In this document: in pieces, positions 1-11,393 of the stretch
Position numbering within the stretch: position 1 is the stretch's first letter
How the letters are laid out: every line of letters begins with the position of its first letter
Assembly: GCF_022581195.2 (NCBI RefSeq)
Contig: NC_061462.1
Span: 10,974,001 to 11,038,000 of the forward strand
Direction of reading: 5' to 3'
Length of the DNA: 64,000 nucleotides
DNA from: Helicoverpa zea
Lineage: Eukaryota > Arthropoda > Insecta > Lepidoptera > Noctuidae
Made by a program: the position numbers and the translations under genes
The notes under the pieces: model-generated
What the model was told of the DNA's origin: nothing
Database searches by the model: none
The model's input: only the letters and a program-made list of their open reading frames with translations

Positions 1-590
1 CCGAATTTCATCTCTAACTCGTTGACATAAAGTTCAATTCTAATTCGCCTTAAATCGTTGTACCCACAGTTTTCTAGGTTTGAAGTTGTGCTAGTCTTGC
101 AGGCCGAAGAGAGGTGCTATGAGCATGCCAGGGTGCTGCAGGGCTCCTTTACAGGTCTTCTTAAGCCAAGTTGTACGTAAAATAAAACGTACTATACAAC
201 AAACGTCTTATACAATGCAACAAGTCCGTAGTTCCTAAGACTTTGCGATACAACCGAATTTCATCTCTAACTCGTCGACATAAAGTTCTATTCTAATTCG
301 CCATCCATCGTTGTACCCATAGCTTCCTAGTTTTGAAGTTGTGCTAGTCCTGCAGTCCGAATAGAGGAGCTATGAGCATGCCGGGGTGCTGTAGGGCTCC
401 GGGCCTCGGTCAGGTCAGTGAAAAAAGTAGCCTATATGTTATATTTGATGTATACAGCTACGATATTGCTCACTTTCATCATTTACAGGTCTTCTAAAGT
501 CAGGTTGTATGTAAAATAAAACGTACAATGCAAAAAACGTCTTATACAATACAACAAGTCCGTAATCCCGACTTTCCGATACAACGGAAT
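1..590 (-). repeat. Two partial tandem copies of the SMG8 last exon and 3' flank
   Basis: The segment starting near 587, which holds the SMG8 3' flank and the coding end of exon 13 (stop 675-677), recurs at about 256 and about 3. Copy starts are therefore spaced about 331 and 253 bp. Each copy retains the last roughly 55 coding bases, including the ATGAGCATGCC motif (plus strand) and an in-frame stop, and each then diverges upstream. The middle copy carries an extra stretch at about 408-485. The copies lie downstream of the real stop in the transcript direction, so they would act as 3' UTR or alternative terminal-exon sequence. Confidence 0.85.
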
Positions 591-674
591 TTCATCTCTA
601 ACTCGTCGACATAAAGTTCAATTCTAATTTGCCATCCATCGTTGTACCCATAGCTTCCTAGTTTTGAAGTTGTG

Positions 675-3600
675 CTAGTCCTGCAGTCCGAATAGAGGTG
701 CTATGAGCATGCCGGGGTGCTGCAGGGCTCCGGCCCTGGGTCGAGGCAGGCAGCCGCGCTCGTCGCTGTACATGTACGGGAGTCGAAGCACCCAGTACGC
801 TGAGGCTGAGAGCTTGATAGGCGGGGACCCCACTGGTTGCGGGATGAAGATCGGACCGCCGGGTATTGGTTGTACCTGGAATGGGAGTGGGTTAAATGAT
901 TAGGGATACACAAAATATAAATTTGTATATTTGGGGATCGGAATGATGAAATTGTTTCAAGTTTTGTTAGCCGTGTTGGTTGAAAAGTATGTTTAGTTCA
1001 ATGAGGCAGATTTCGATCAAGGTCAATAGTTAGACTTTAAATCGTAAATAAATATTTAGCAGGGTACGTGAGATATTATTTTATAATGTTGGTAAATATG
1101 ACAGTTAAACATAAAATTCGGAATCCGACTCATGGCGGTCAAAAAGGTGATATTTCACTGCTGCAGCAATTGTAGCGAACTAGTTCTCTTCATCTCATCC
1201 CGAACGTCAAAAGTGGGCAACGTATGGTGTACAAATTAGTATATAGAATAACGCAAGGCTAAATTCACATGAACCCCCTCATGCGTAGGTACATTGACTG
1301 CGGGTCACCATGTACCGCACTCAACATGTTGCCTGGCGTCGCTGCCATCGGAACAGGTGAACCGAGCGGCAGCGCGTGTCATAGCGCGTTCATTTGAAGT
1401 AAGCCTCAGTATGTTCATGTCGTGTTGTCTTGCCGTTCTAGCATTCAGGCATGGCTCCGAAGACTATATTATCTTTGATACCAATAACATTATCTGACCT
1501 TAGGGTCGAGCGTGACATGCACGGGCGCCTTGGGCGTGACGACGTGCACGCGCATGAGCTGCGCCAGCGGCGGCGCGGGCGCGGCGCGGCACAGGCAGGC
1601 GGCGTACAGCGGCATGTCGGCCGCCGCCAGCCGCCCGCCCGCCGCGCCCGCCTCGCGCGAGCAGCCGCCGCCGCCGCCCGACACCACCGTGTCCGGACCA
1701 GACATCATGAACCTGGGACACGTACAAAGATATATCTCTCGTCTAAAGCCCGGGAGCTATGTGTAGAGCCCGCGGACCGCGAAATGCGTTTCGAAGAATA
1801 TGCGAAACGGCGCACAAACACTTAGCGTTCGCGCCCTTTCGCTGCCATCGCGCACGGTCCACGTTCTAAGTGTAAAGCGGGACTTGTACATGCAGTCCAA
1901 GTAAATAAAGTTGCTATTTTATAAACTGCATAAAAGAAAAGGTTAGGGTTCGTTCACATCTGGCGAATGTGGAGCTCGCGAACCGCGCGCGGGTATTGTT
2001 GCTCTCGCCTTGCATGAGTTTGCGCTAAAGAGGCGCAACGAACCATTGCTGTCACGGCAAGCGCGCAGCTCGCGTGCTGCGCATTCGCGGCACAGTGACT
2101 AGATGTGAACGCACCTCTAAATGGTTTTATTTCTTTTAGGCCTTTACAAGATGTTATAAAACGTTGCATAAATGCAAACAAAATATATAATACTGGTCGA
2201 AGGCAACTTATATAATTTTTTCGTATACTGAGAGTAAAAAGTAAAAGTGTGAGTGTGTGAGAGCTTATCACCTTCATTTTCACCATTCCGCAATTAGACA
2301 AAAAATCTAGAGGTATTATAAATAAATGGATAGGTTTATCGTTAAAAAAACATTATATGATATGAATAGGTACGTCAAAATATATTGGGCAAACAAAACA
2401 ACATAAAAACACGAACGAATTTGAATCAATTCCATTTTCAATATAAATCGATTCTATTTCTAAATACAATCGATTCAATCACGTCACTCAAATCGATACA
2501 ATGACACTGACCTGTGTCCCCGGGGGCACTCGTACTCGAAGCCGATGAATATCTTGACGGTGAGGTGGTGGTGCGGCGCGATCTTGCCGCGCCCGCGCGT
2601 CGGGCCCGACACCCGCCATGCGCTCATCGACTCCACACTGGGGACAGCGATACAAATTAAATATTGTCGCAACACAAAAATGCAGACAACACTACAAGTA
2701 AAGATATTAGAGACTCTCCTCCTGGCACAGTCAATTCAATTCAAATTCAAATATTTATTTGCTAGAATATGGTACATACGGTCGAGTAAAAATAAAGTGA
2801 ATATATGCTTAAAAAGTTTTAAAATCGTATTTGATTTCTAGATGGATGACGTTATGTTTTGTCATATTGCTTAAGAGTTGTACTGCTATTTCTTCCCAGG
2901 AAATATACGATGTGGAAACGACTTTTTGAGGCAGTTTTTTCTTAATTTTAAGTTAAGAAAAGTGCTGAATATGTTCGAGTCGGTTCATGCGGCACAGCAC
3001 TGACCAGCTGGAGAGGCTGGTAGTCACTCACCGGACGGCACAGTCCCACGGCAGCAGATAGTTAGTGTGCGGCAGGAAGCCCGGCTGCAGGTGCTCGGGC
3101 AGGCCCAGCGAGTGCGAGTATAGCGACGACGCGCCCAGGCACACCACTGACCAGCTCGAGAACGCCGGCAGAAGGCCTGCTGGGCTGGCCGTGTGTAACA
3201 TGCCTGGCAGGTACTCTGTTGTTGAGGGTTGGCGGCTCATTACTTTTTCTGGAAAGTATGAAAAAAGATATACGTTACGAAAGATACGATATGTTATTTG
3301 TTTTGTTGCAATCCAGTGTAAACAGAGCACAGAGAAGAGTCATGCCGACATGCATGTCTACCACGTGGCTCTGCGGCGAAACTCATGTGATGCAGTCACG
3401 CCACTGATCAGATCGTAGCGACACGTGCGAGTGCGGCAATGTACGTGTAGCGTCTGCATTGCGCGCAATCCACGTACGCGCCAATGTTCGGGAGTTTACT
3501 CGGGGGCGGAGCCAGCCCTCAAAAAAGGTTGTGGACACGTCCATTCGATTTAGTTGAAAATTCACATTCGTTTATTTCAGGTACATGACTTTCTAGAGAT

Positions 3601-6600
3601 AATGCATAAGGAGGAACAAAGGGGTAGTACCTACATACTAAGCGGGGACACAGGAAAAGTACATACTAAGGGGGGACACAGGAGTCATACATAAGGAGGA
3701 ACACAGGAGTAGTACATAAGGAGAAACACCCACCCACATGCGCAGATGGTTGTGTTGTACAGCTACAACATAACCATCTGCGCATGTGGGTGGGCACGCC
3801 GATTTTATGCTTATATTAAAAATACATTTTTATTTTATTAACAGGAGGCTTTAGATACACTTAATAGGCTGTAAGTAATGCTTGAGTACTTAGTCTTTAT
3901 AGGTGTAAATCTGTGTGCTAGCCTACTTGTGTTAAGTTTGTATTGTTTTTTTCTTTCTTAATTTTATATAATGGTTATCATGTGATAATGATATTTTTAT
4001 TTGACTTGTTTTGTAAACATTCTGGTTCTTCAAACCTTACAGACAGACATGTGTTGCTGGGGAGTTTGTTGCGCCACTTCTTCTTCCCAGCAAAAACACA
4101 TAGGAAGTGGTGAAGGGCGGGCGTTTTGGGGGCTGTCTTTTGTTTTTGACGTTCGAAAAGTGCTGATTTATCAGCCTAATTTGAATAAACGATTTTGAGT
4201 TTGAGTTTGAGTTTGACACAAGACCGTACATCCCCTTATCGACCTCAAAAACATACACAAATCTTTTCAAGCTACTTACCAGCAGCATCCCTGGTGAGCG
4301 GCACCACATATCTGGTATCAGAGGCATGGGATTTATCATCATCATCGTCGTCATCTCTCGCGGAGCCCGGGGACAGGGCGTCGGGCGCCGACCAGTTCGC
4401 GTCGGAGGGCGAAGCGCCCGAGCCGGCCGGCGACGCGCGGACCACGGCGCTTTCTGATGGCTCTTCCACTTCGTCCTTTAAGGCTGCCGCTCTGGAAGTG
4501 AAGGCAGATATGTAGGTCTCGCCAAACTTTTTCTTGTAAGGAAACGTTACGAGGTAGTTACACAGAAACCAATTTTAGGTAGATTGGGTTACGCGAGGGG
4601 TATGAGCTACATGCGCGGACTTAAGTTTGGAATTAATTCACTCAGGCAGGCTTAGTTTAGTTAAGGTTACATAATGAGACCAGCAAGCTTGACTTTTCAT
4701 AAGAACCAGTATGAGGACATGAGGAGTACGGGTCCTCGCGCGAATACTTGCAGCGGCCGCAGTTGCAGCTGACACCTGATGACTGCTCTATAGAAGACTT
4801 ACTTGTAACTAGGCGTGGAGGGCTGGAAGACAGGGAAGTCGATGGCCTGCAGCGTGACACAGACGCCGCACTCCTCGGCCGCCTGCGCGTAGAACGTGAG
4901 GTTAGCGCGGCGCAGCGTGTACGGGTCCTCGCGCGAACACTTGCAGCGCCCGCAGTTGCAGGCCGACACGTAGCGGACGCCTGATGAGTGTTCCTTGCTG
5001 CTGTCACTGAAAATGATATTAGACATTTGAGCATGCACTTTGACGGTAGCATCTCTGAAGTTATGAATATTGCATTCTGTGCCCACTAACACGCATGCTC
5101 AGCGCGGTATCTATGGGCAAATCCCCCTAGCTTGGGGGAAAGCACAGTTCAATGCGATGACGCGTTGTGGCAATGGTGCGGTGTTGGAGCAATGCTGCTG
5201 CGTTGTATTACATATATCTGTGACATATCACACTATGCACTCCGGCGTTGCAACTTTCAGAACGGAGCGAGTGTATGCGTTGTAACATCGGAGCGGCACC
5301 ACTCACTCGTCCTGTGTAACAAGGAAATACTAGGAGGAGGGGCGTACACTCGCTCTGCGGTGCGTCGCCGCAACGCATCATGTGCCCCAGCTCTTGAAAC
5401 ATTTAAAAATAATATATTTTATGTTTATGTAAATATGTGTCTGCAATTTATGGATTGGCTTTTAAAGTCATGTAAGTGGAATAAATGAATAATATGTATT
5501 GGTACTGACTGGTCGGGCTCGATGCAGACGTGGCCGGTGAGCGACAGCGCCTCGCACAGACTGCGCGCGCGCCACGTGGCGGCGCACGCGGCCCGCAGCC
5601 GCGCCCGCGCCGCGCGCGCCAGCGGGCCCCGCGCCATGCTGCCCAGCACGCCCAGCGCCACGCCCACCTGGGAGTTATATAGGAACTTCATAACAATAGA
5701 AATACTTGTAAATGATGATCGGTATCGATAAAAAAATCTTACTTAAATCAGCTATTTTATGGCTTTAATGAAGTACACATATATGTTGTCTATTGAAGTA
5801 TAAGAAATAAAATAGAATATATTTAAATTAATGAAAGCATAACTGGTATCAAGAAAGCACAAATTTCGATACAAAGTCTCGATATAATAACCGCTACATA
5901 CATAACCAGCACAATAAATGTTAGGATCGTTATAACTCACTTTATGTGCGTGATGTTGACTGGAATAATGCGCGGGCAAACCTTCCGCGTACGACGCTTG
6001 CGCTATTGGCAGAACCTGAAAAAACAAGCAATTCATTGAGTTAATTTGTTTTAATATTGTCGAAAACAATAATTACATTGACAAAATACAGGACAAAGCT
6101 TTTTATTATTATTGTTTACATTAGCACAAATTTTGTAATTTCTGCAGAAGCAGCTGTAAAAATCTCCTTTTTTATTGCTATTTCGTTGCCATAGTACCAG
6201 GAACTCATAAATGATAGTCAGTATTACCTTAGCACACCTCGCTTGTGAGAATCGCACGTCAGTAGCGAGCGCGTCGTACAGGGCGCCGGATGTCTGATCC
6301 TCCTCCTTGCTTGATAAGTATACCGGGGTCAGAGCCTGGGCGGCTGAGCGCCAGGATTGTGCGCTTGGTAGCTAGATGTGGAATAGGAAAATTGTGTGAA
6401 TTATTTTTAATCGACATCCAAAAAAGGAGACTTTTTTATATTTTTACCGACTTCTTAGTCATTTGTGAACCGCTTAAAAATAATATACTTATTTTATTCA
6501 AACATTGATACCTATGTGATGAAACCCTGACTCCAAAAAATAATGGGGTTTTAAAGCCGATATGATGAGAGACATGCTACTTCAAACTTCAAAAACACGC

Positions 6601-9073
6601 AGTTTCAAAACCTACTACTTACTACTGTTTTCAATTTGTTACGTGCATCATGATCAATTTGATAACCGGTCTGTCTGCTGTCCCATAAAGCCCTCATTAC
6701 ATGGAGAAGACAAAAATACTGGTCACTATCAATTGCACTTACCTCAAAGAACGACGTACTCATAGCATACTTCCCGACGTTATCATCGAAGCCTTCTCCA
6801 AACGCCATGTCTATATGAGTTTGCAAGAACTGTCGGAAGCTAGGCCGCTGGGCCCCCGGATCGGGGGTCGCGTTACACCGGGCTGCGAGGCCGCGGACCA
6901 GGGAACTTAGTTCGCGGGCCCCTGAGCTCTCCTCCTCGCCACTTATGTAAACGAATTCTTCGTTCTTTGGGATCGCGAATAGGGATTTTGCGCTGTGGAA
7001 GAGAGTTGGAGTTAGTTATTTAGATTATTTAATTGAGTTTAGTGAGCCTACTCAAAGTTTGTTCCATCAGTCTAACTGGGATGCAGATTCTTTGAAATTT
7101 TGCTGTGGGTATTATAACGTTACCAATATTTGAGCATAATATCCGTTATTTCATGGGGAAGTTTACTATAGTAAAAATATCTAAAAGGTAAGCGTACTTA
7201 TAGGGAGGAGGATAAGCGATTTATGGCACATAAAGGTAACCCAAAATCAAATATTTATTTTTAAATAAGTTGTAATACCAAACAATTTACTCATAAGTAT
7301 AGACAGTAGAACTCACCAAACATTAGTAATAATCCTAGCCTTCCTCAATATAAAATACAGCTGGTCTTCCACTGCGTGCTCCAACCTCTTCAGCGCCGCT
7401 GGTACCTTCCGCACAGGGTTGGGGGCGCGCCGGAAGTGGAAGAGAAGTCGAGGGCAACAGCTACGTCTGTGAGACTCCCAGTTTCCTGTCGTCTTTGCTG
7501 TTACAAGGGCTGCTGTGCTGCGCGCTAGTTGCTCATTTCTGTTGGTAAAACCACAACATCGACATATACTAATGGACATGCCTTAGAGATGAGAATTGTG
7601 GCATTCCGAAAGAAATTGAGGAAACAAAGTTTCTGTCTATCTTTATCTCTCTCAAAATCTCATCTATGAGGAAAGAGATAGCGCTAGACCAAAAGCATAT
7701 GCCATCCCTCTCACTATTCAAACCAAAAAATTACCATTAGTACCATTAGTACAGTAGACTGCACAGCAGTGGTAACTGTCATACACCTTAACTCAATAGT
7801 AATAAGTACGCTTTTCCTATAAAACTGTTACCACTGACCTGAAATTGACTGTACCTATAAGTTGATGGTTTTACACATCATGAATAAGGTGTCTGCAACA
7901 CATCTGCATCAAATTGTGTAATGCTCTTATACTGCTAGTATAAGAATTAAACTAGAGATTACATAAGTAACTATATGCCTTAGCTTTAGTCCACTGATTT
8001 TGTTCGGGACAGTGTTTTAAAGGTGGTACTTTTTTAAAACCACGTTTTATAATCAGTTGGTTGGAGTTCATAAAGGAGTAAATAAAAATAGCATACAATC
8101 CAATGTACGTAGTCAATATATAGAGTGATAAGGAGTACATTAGGGAGTGTACGAGGGGAGTACATTATGAGGTAATGAAGGGAGTATTTAGTAGAGACAT
8201 ATTAATACATATAATAAAGAATATAAATATAAGTAAATAAGGGAGCTTTCAGTAAGTATGAGAAAGATTTCCTTGTATATTAGGGTAGGTAAAATCTCCC
8301 CCTTTAATTCTTTGTGTCTTTATTCTTTGCAATGTTATAGAAAAAACTATAATAATTTATTTAGTTTATTATCTATTCATCTTTAAATGTAAGATTACTA
8401 TAATCTAATAGGTACATGTAATAAGGTAACAAATTATCAAAATAAAAAAACTGAATGTTTTTATAAATTCTCATAATATATTACCTGTAAGCATCCATAG
8501 CCTTAAACAGCTGTAGATAGCCCAGATCAAACACCGATGTAGGAGAAGACAGCACCACAATATGACACAGGTGGAATATCAGCGCGATAGCCTTGCAGGA
8601 CTCTGCTGCCAGGTCGCCTGATGCCACCAGCCAGTTGGCAGCGTCTGCATCAGTGTCTGCACTCTTGGAGTCTTCATCAAGAGTCGCGGCTAGGGCTGTT
8701 AGCCGCTTTGTGTCGAGGTATGTGATGGCATGGAGGTAGAGGATGGCGCGACGCTCGTCCCAGTGGCATTCTATAAAATTCTGTAAGCAGTGGATAGAGT
8801 TATTAAGAAAAAACTTGAAAGTTACTCTTTGCAATATCTAATGGTTTATTTTACTAGTCTTCGTAAAGATGTAACTTTAAGATCTGTTACAGTTAAGAAT
8901 CTTTTTGTTTGCGTATTCTACGATAGGAAACTCACCTCTTTGGACTGGACAGAAGGCAAAAGTGGGGTTGTTTTGTTAGGGTACCGATACGGCGATTTTC
9001 CTATAACACCCACTACAACTATACGTTCCTTCTTCGAGAACTCAGGTATATCGGTTATGGAAAATACCTTCAT
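675..9073 (-). CDS. SMG8: SMG8, nonsense-mediated decay factor (13 exons, complete)
   Basis: Encodes a subunit of the SMG1-SMG8-SMG9 complex, which controls UPF1 phosphorylation in nonsense-mediated mRNA decay. Exons in transcript order: 8936-9073, 8485-8780, 7317-7538, 6743-6992, 6228-6371, 5941-6015, 5510-5667, 4803-5006, 4280-4491, 3032-3248, 2512-2637, 1499-1712, 675-875. All junctions are GT/AG and phases agree, giving 818 codons plus stop. Visible family blocks: IVVVGVIGKS near residue 20, RLEHAVEDQLYFILRKAR near 200, GFDDNVGKY near 285, a CNCGRCKCSREDPY cysteine segment near 450, TEYLPGMLH near 575, TNYLLPWD near 630, FIGFEYE near 670, DMPLY and QLMRVHVV near 710, and YWVLRLPYMYSDERG near 780. 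Human SMG8 is about 990 residues; the shortfall lies in low-complexity linkers. Exon 9 encodes an acidic linker with an Asp run. The start ATG at 9073 opens directly into the conserved N-terminal block. Exon boundaries are predictions from sequence. Confidence 0.94.
1946..2117. mobile_element. Degenerate copy of the 401-bp MITE family (internal deletion)
   Basis: Both ends resemble the 401-bp MITE at 10222: GGGTTCGTTCACATCTGGCG on the left and the inverted counterpart ending GATGTGAACGCACC on the right. The interior keeps the GC-rich CGCGCAGCTCGC-type sequence but is much shorter. It sits in the SMG8 intron between exons 11 and 12, flanked by TTA on the left and TAA on the right. Confidence 0.7.
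2728..2960 (-). mobile_element. LINE 3' end remnant
   Basis: Read on the minus strand, the segment ends in a degenerate AATTTGAATTGAATTGA tail, typical of 3' ends of lepidopteran non-LTR elements. It carries no coding sequence and lies in an SMG8 intron. Confidence 0.45.
3600..3728. repeat. Degenerate minisatellite, GTACATAAGGAG type
   Basis: Five or so imperfect units of about 25-35 bp share the core GTACATA(A/C)(T/A)AAGGAGG-AACACAGGAG. The same core recurs at 8130-8240, 44268-44475 and 50585-50745, each time inside an intron. Confidence 0.7.
3729..3794. repeat. Near-perfect short hairpin (about 31-bp arms)
   Basis: CCCACCCACATGCGCAGAT at 3729 is matched by its inverted complement ending at 3794. 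The arms pair over about 31 bp with one mismatch and a 4-base or shorter loop. It lies in an SMG8 intron. Confidence 0.85.
4060..4218 (+). mobile_element. LINE 3' end with (TTTGAG)n tail
   Basis: The segment resembles the 3' untranslated end of a common lepidopteran LINE: a GTTGCGCCACTTCTTCTTCC-type motif, then GACGTTCGAAAAGTGC, then AATTTGAATAAACGATTTTG and TTTGAG repeats. It lies in the SMG8 intron between exons 9 and 10, on the strand opposite the gene. Confidence 0.6.
4728..4790 (-). repeat. Partial copy of SMG8 exon 8 (cysteine segment)
   Basis: This stretch repeats 4921-5000 of exon 8 with a 193-bp offset and some divergence. On the minus strand it encodes SGVSCNCGRCKYSREDPY, against SGVRYVSACNCGRCKCSRED in the true exon. 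A plausible AG acceptor (CTATAG) precedes it, but no clean donor follows, so it is probably a non-functional duplicate. Confidence 0.75.
5128..5395. mobile_element. Degenerate GC-rich MITE, related to the element at 17155
   Basis: The right end reads GCAACGCATCATGTGCCCC and the left end carries a weak inverted counterpart (AATGCGATGACGCGTTGTGG). The ends resemble those of the 323-bp MITE at 17155-17477. Limits are approximate. It lies in the SMG8 intron between exons 7 and 8. Confidence 0.45.
8130..8245. repeat. Degenerate minisatellite, GGGAGTACATTA type
   Basis: Imperfect repeats of GGAGTACATTAGGGAG lie in the long SMG8 intron between exons 2 and 3 (7539-8484). The rest of this intron is AT-rich with no coding signal. 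Confidence 0.6.
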
Positions 9074-9238
9074 TGTAGTAGTCTCATTTGCTTAACAATC
9101 GCGAAATAGAAACACAACAATTGTTTTTTAACAATGTTTTCAGAAATCAACACGAATTTTGATTGACGTTTCACGTTTGTTTTTCTTTTTGACATTAGCA
9201 AAGTGTTTACCAGTTTACGTTTAACTTTTAGAAAATAT

Positions 9239-10221
9239 TTAAAAAATTGCATCAAAAAACTCCTCCTCATCGCTGCCCACCGGGAGTGTACCCAAGAGGC
9301 TGGCAGCATTGCCACGTTGGATGGCAATGCTTACTTTTTGGCCAAAATAAAAACCAGCCCTTGGGTCACCTGAAGTGTCAGCAAGTCGCTTAGCGATATC
9401 CTTATATAGGAGATGAGCACTTGGACCCCACGGCCCGAGGGTTTCAACCCCAAACGGCTCAAAGGTATAGTTACCCACCAGGGTACTATATTTGCGCCGT
9501 TTGAGGTCCTCTGCAGCCGCAGCAGCGGAACCAGCACATCGCGCCGAGCTAGGAAGGTGAGATGGTGCAAGAGTATCGACACAGGTCGCGTCCCATACTA
9601 AAGACCTACCCATCTTCCACGGGAACAACGACATACCGTCTGGTCTCTTGCCATCGTCGCGTGCCAGACCATTGGGTTCTAATATGGCTGGAACGCCGAC
9701 GGCAACAAGAGCGCGACGGATTATGTCATTGATATTCGCATGCCGTGCAAAACGGCCGGCGCTGCGGCTACATGACAAGCCGTGGTGTCCAAGGCTGCTG
9801 ACAGCTTCACCACATGGGCAGCGGTGAGGAGAGCAACACGGAGCACCCAATCGCAAGCAAATAGCTAGCCGGAAAGTGGTGTCGTCAAACAAGGTGCCTA
9901 TGTTTGACGACGGAAGTGCCAGAAGCCATAAACCCGACTCCCATTCGCCCACAGCCAGAAGGCGCGCTCGCTCTGCAGAAGAAATTGACGTATTAATCAG
10001 ATTATTCCGTGTAGCTCTGCAGAGCGGCTCATCCCACTGTCTCTGAGAGGATGGGTTGACGGGTAGATCAATATTCGGGCAGGTGATTTTCCAAACCTCT
10101 ACAGCCTCAGCCAGGCATGGTACCTCGCAATTGACCAGTGTGGAAGGAAGAATTTTCCTGGTCAATTTCTCAGTACCACGGACGGAGGATATATTTTTAT
10201 TTATAGTAAGTGTATATATTA
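9239..10221 (-). mobile_element. 5'-truncated retroelement fragment with RLE-like domain, copy 1
   Basis: An uninterrupted minus-strand frame runs over 320 codons and ends at a stop at 9239-9241. It shows CPCGEAVSSLGHHGLSC, RFARHANINDIIRRAL, EPNGLARDDGKRPDGMS and GRSLVWDATCVDTL. A Cys/His knuckle followed by RPD and WDAT is the arrangement expected of the restriction-like endonuclease end of some non-LTR retrotransposons. No reverse transcriptase part is present. A 401-bp MITE abuts the upstream end (10222). Two related copies lie at 15375-15625 and 19805-20632. It sits in the spacer between the SMG8 start and the first PEX11 gene. The family name is an inference; a transposon-derived gene of another class remains possible. 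Confidence 0.7.
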
Positions 10222-10622
10222 GGGTGCGTCCACATCTGGCGAATGCGCCGCGAATGCGCAGCACGCGAGCCGATCGCGAGCTGTCCGCGAGCTGCGCGCG
10301 TGCATTTTTGTTCGTGCGCCGCTTCTGCGCCGCCCGCGCGCAGCTCGCGCGCGACCTAAGCGCCGCACGCGAGCGGCGCGCAGGCGGCGCGCGACGTCTG
10401 CCATCTTCGATAGTACTGAGCCAATATACGGAACTGTAAGGGCGAGAACTGATTGCGCGCAGATCGCGCGCCGCTCGCGCGCTCTATACAAGCCTTGCGT
10501 GAGTTGCGCTAAAGAGGCGCACCGAACTATTGCAGTGACTGCACGCGCGCAGCTCGCGGACAGCTCGCGATCGGCTCGCGTGCTGCGCATTCGCGGCGCA
10601 TTCGCCAGATGTGGACGCACCC
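10222..10622. mobile_element. 401-bp MITE with 83-bp perfect inverted repeats, TTA target duplication (copy A)
   Basis: Starts GGGTGCGTCCACATCTGGCG and ends with the exact inverted complement; the terminal inverted repeats match over 83 bp. The flanks are TTA at 10219-10221 and 10623-10625. A 3-bp TWA duplication with long inverted repeats and no coding capacity points to a PIF/Harbinger-type MITE. It is about 70% GC in an AT-rich spacer. An almost identical copy of the same length is at 57840-58240. Confidence 0.93.
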
Positions 10623-10625
10623 TTA

Positions 10626-11393
10626 GGTAATAAGTTAGTTGTATGTTGTATATATATTTATTAGTAACTAATTAGCCGTAAAATTAAATTATAGATAATT
10701 GAATATAAGAATTGAAACTTTTAGAACAGATTATTTAAAAAAAACATAGATCTCTAAACAGATATATAAAATTCATCACATTACTCCCCGCTATGATAAA
10801 TTCATAAATTAAATAACACATCAACTTTATTCTGTTACGAATTCGGGTGTTCAGGTTGGTTTGTTTTATTACAAACTTAACTAGCTTTGTAAACACATAT
10901 AACAGTGAAGTACTTTCATAAATTCATTTATCGGTAATTATGGATCGCATGTTTTCTCTGATAAATATTGACTAATTTTAAGTATTGACTAGATTTTCTG
11001 AAGTTGTATACATTTTTTATTAATTTTATTCAAGTAATGCCCGTGTGTTTATTGAAAGTGACCGTTATTTAGAAGCCTTAGATTGTTCATCGATATCTGT
11101 TTTCACTCCAAGTAAGTACAACACTAAAAAGAAAATGACATCTGTCACAGTCGCGTGGTTTTGTCACCGCCGTCATCACAGCTGTAATTGACAGCAGCTT
11201 TCGAAAACGAACTCAAGGTTGCGAAACATTATAATAATCTAATAGAATGGACTTTGGAGAAATGTAATAGTTATCAAGCGTAAATCTGCAGACCCGCACG
11301 CGTTCGCCACGGCCGCAGTCTTGTCAGTCTGTCTAGATAAGATAACAATCGAAAATATTCCGTGAATAGTAAAAACAGTGAAGTTTCAGTGAA
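10626..11393. other. AT-rich upstream region of the first PEX11 gene
   Basis: No coding frame or RNA gene is visible. The last 250 bases before the ATG at 11394 are less AT-rich and presumably hold the promoter and 5' UTR, but I see no convincing TATA or initiator element. Confidence 0.5.

Noticed and set aside
1451..1825. A 124-codon Arg-rich plus-strand frame
   Set aside because: Antisense to SMG8 exon 12, where GC-rich sequence leaves several frames open.
4195..4515. A 106-codon plus-strand frame
   Set aside because: It is the antisense of SMG8 exon 9, whose splice sites and phase are consistent.
10219..10620. Open frames of 127-133 codons, rich in Ala and Arg, also seen at 57818-58238
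   Set aside because: They lie inside the 401-bp MITE and mirror each other because of its inverted repeats; no protein family is recognisable.
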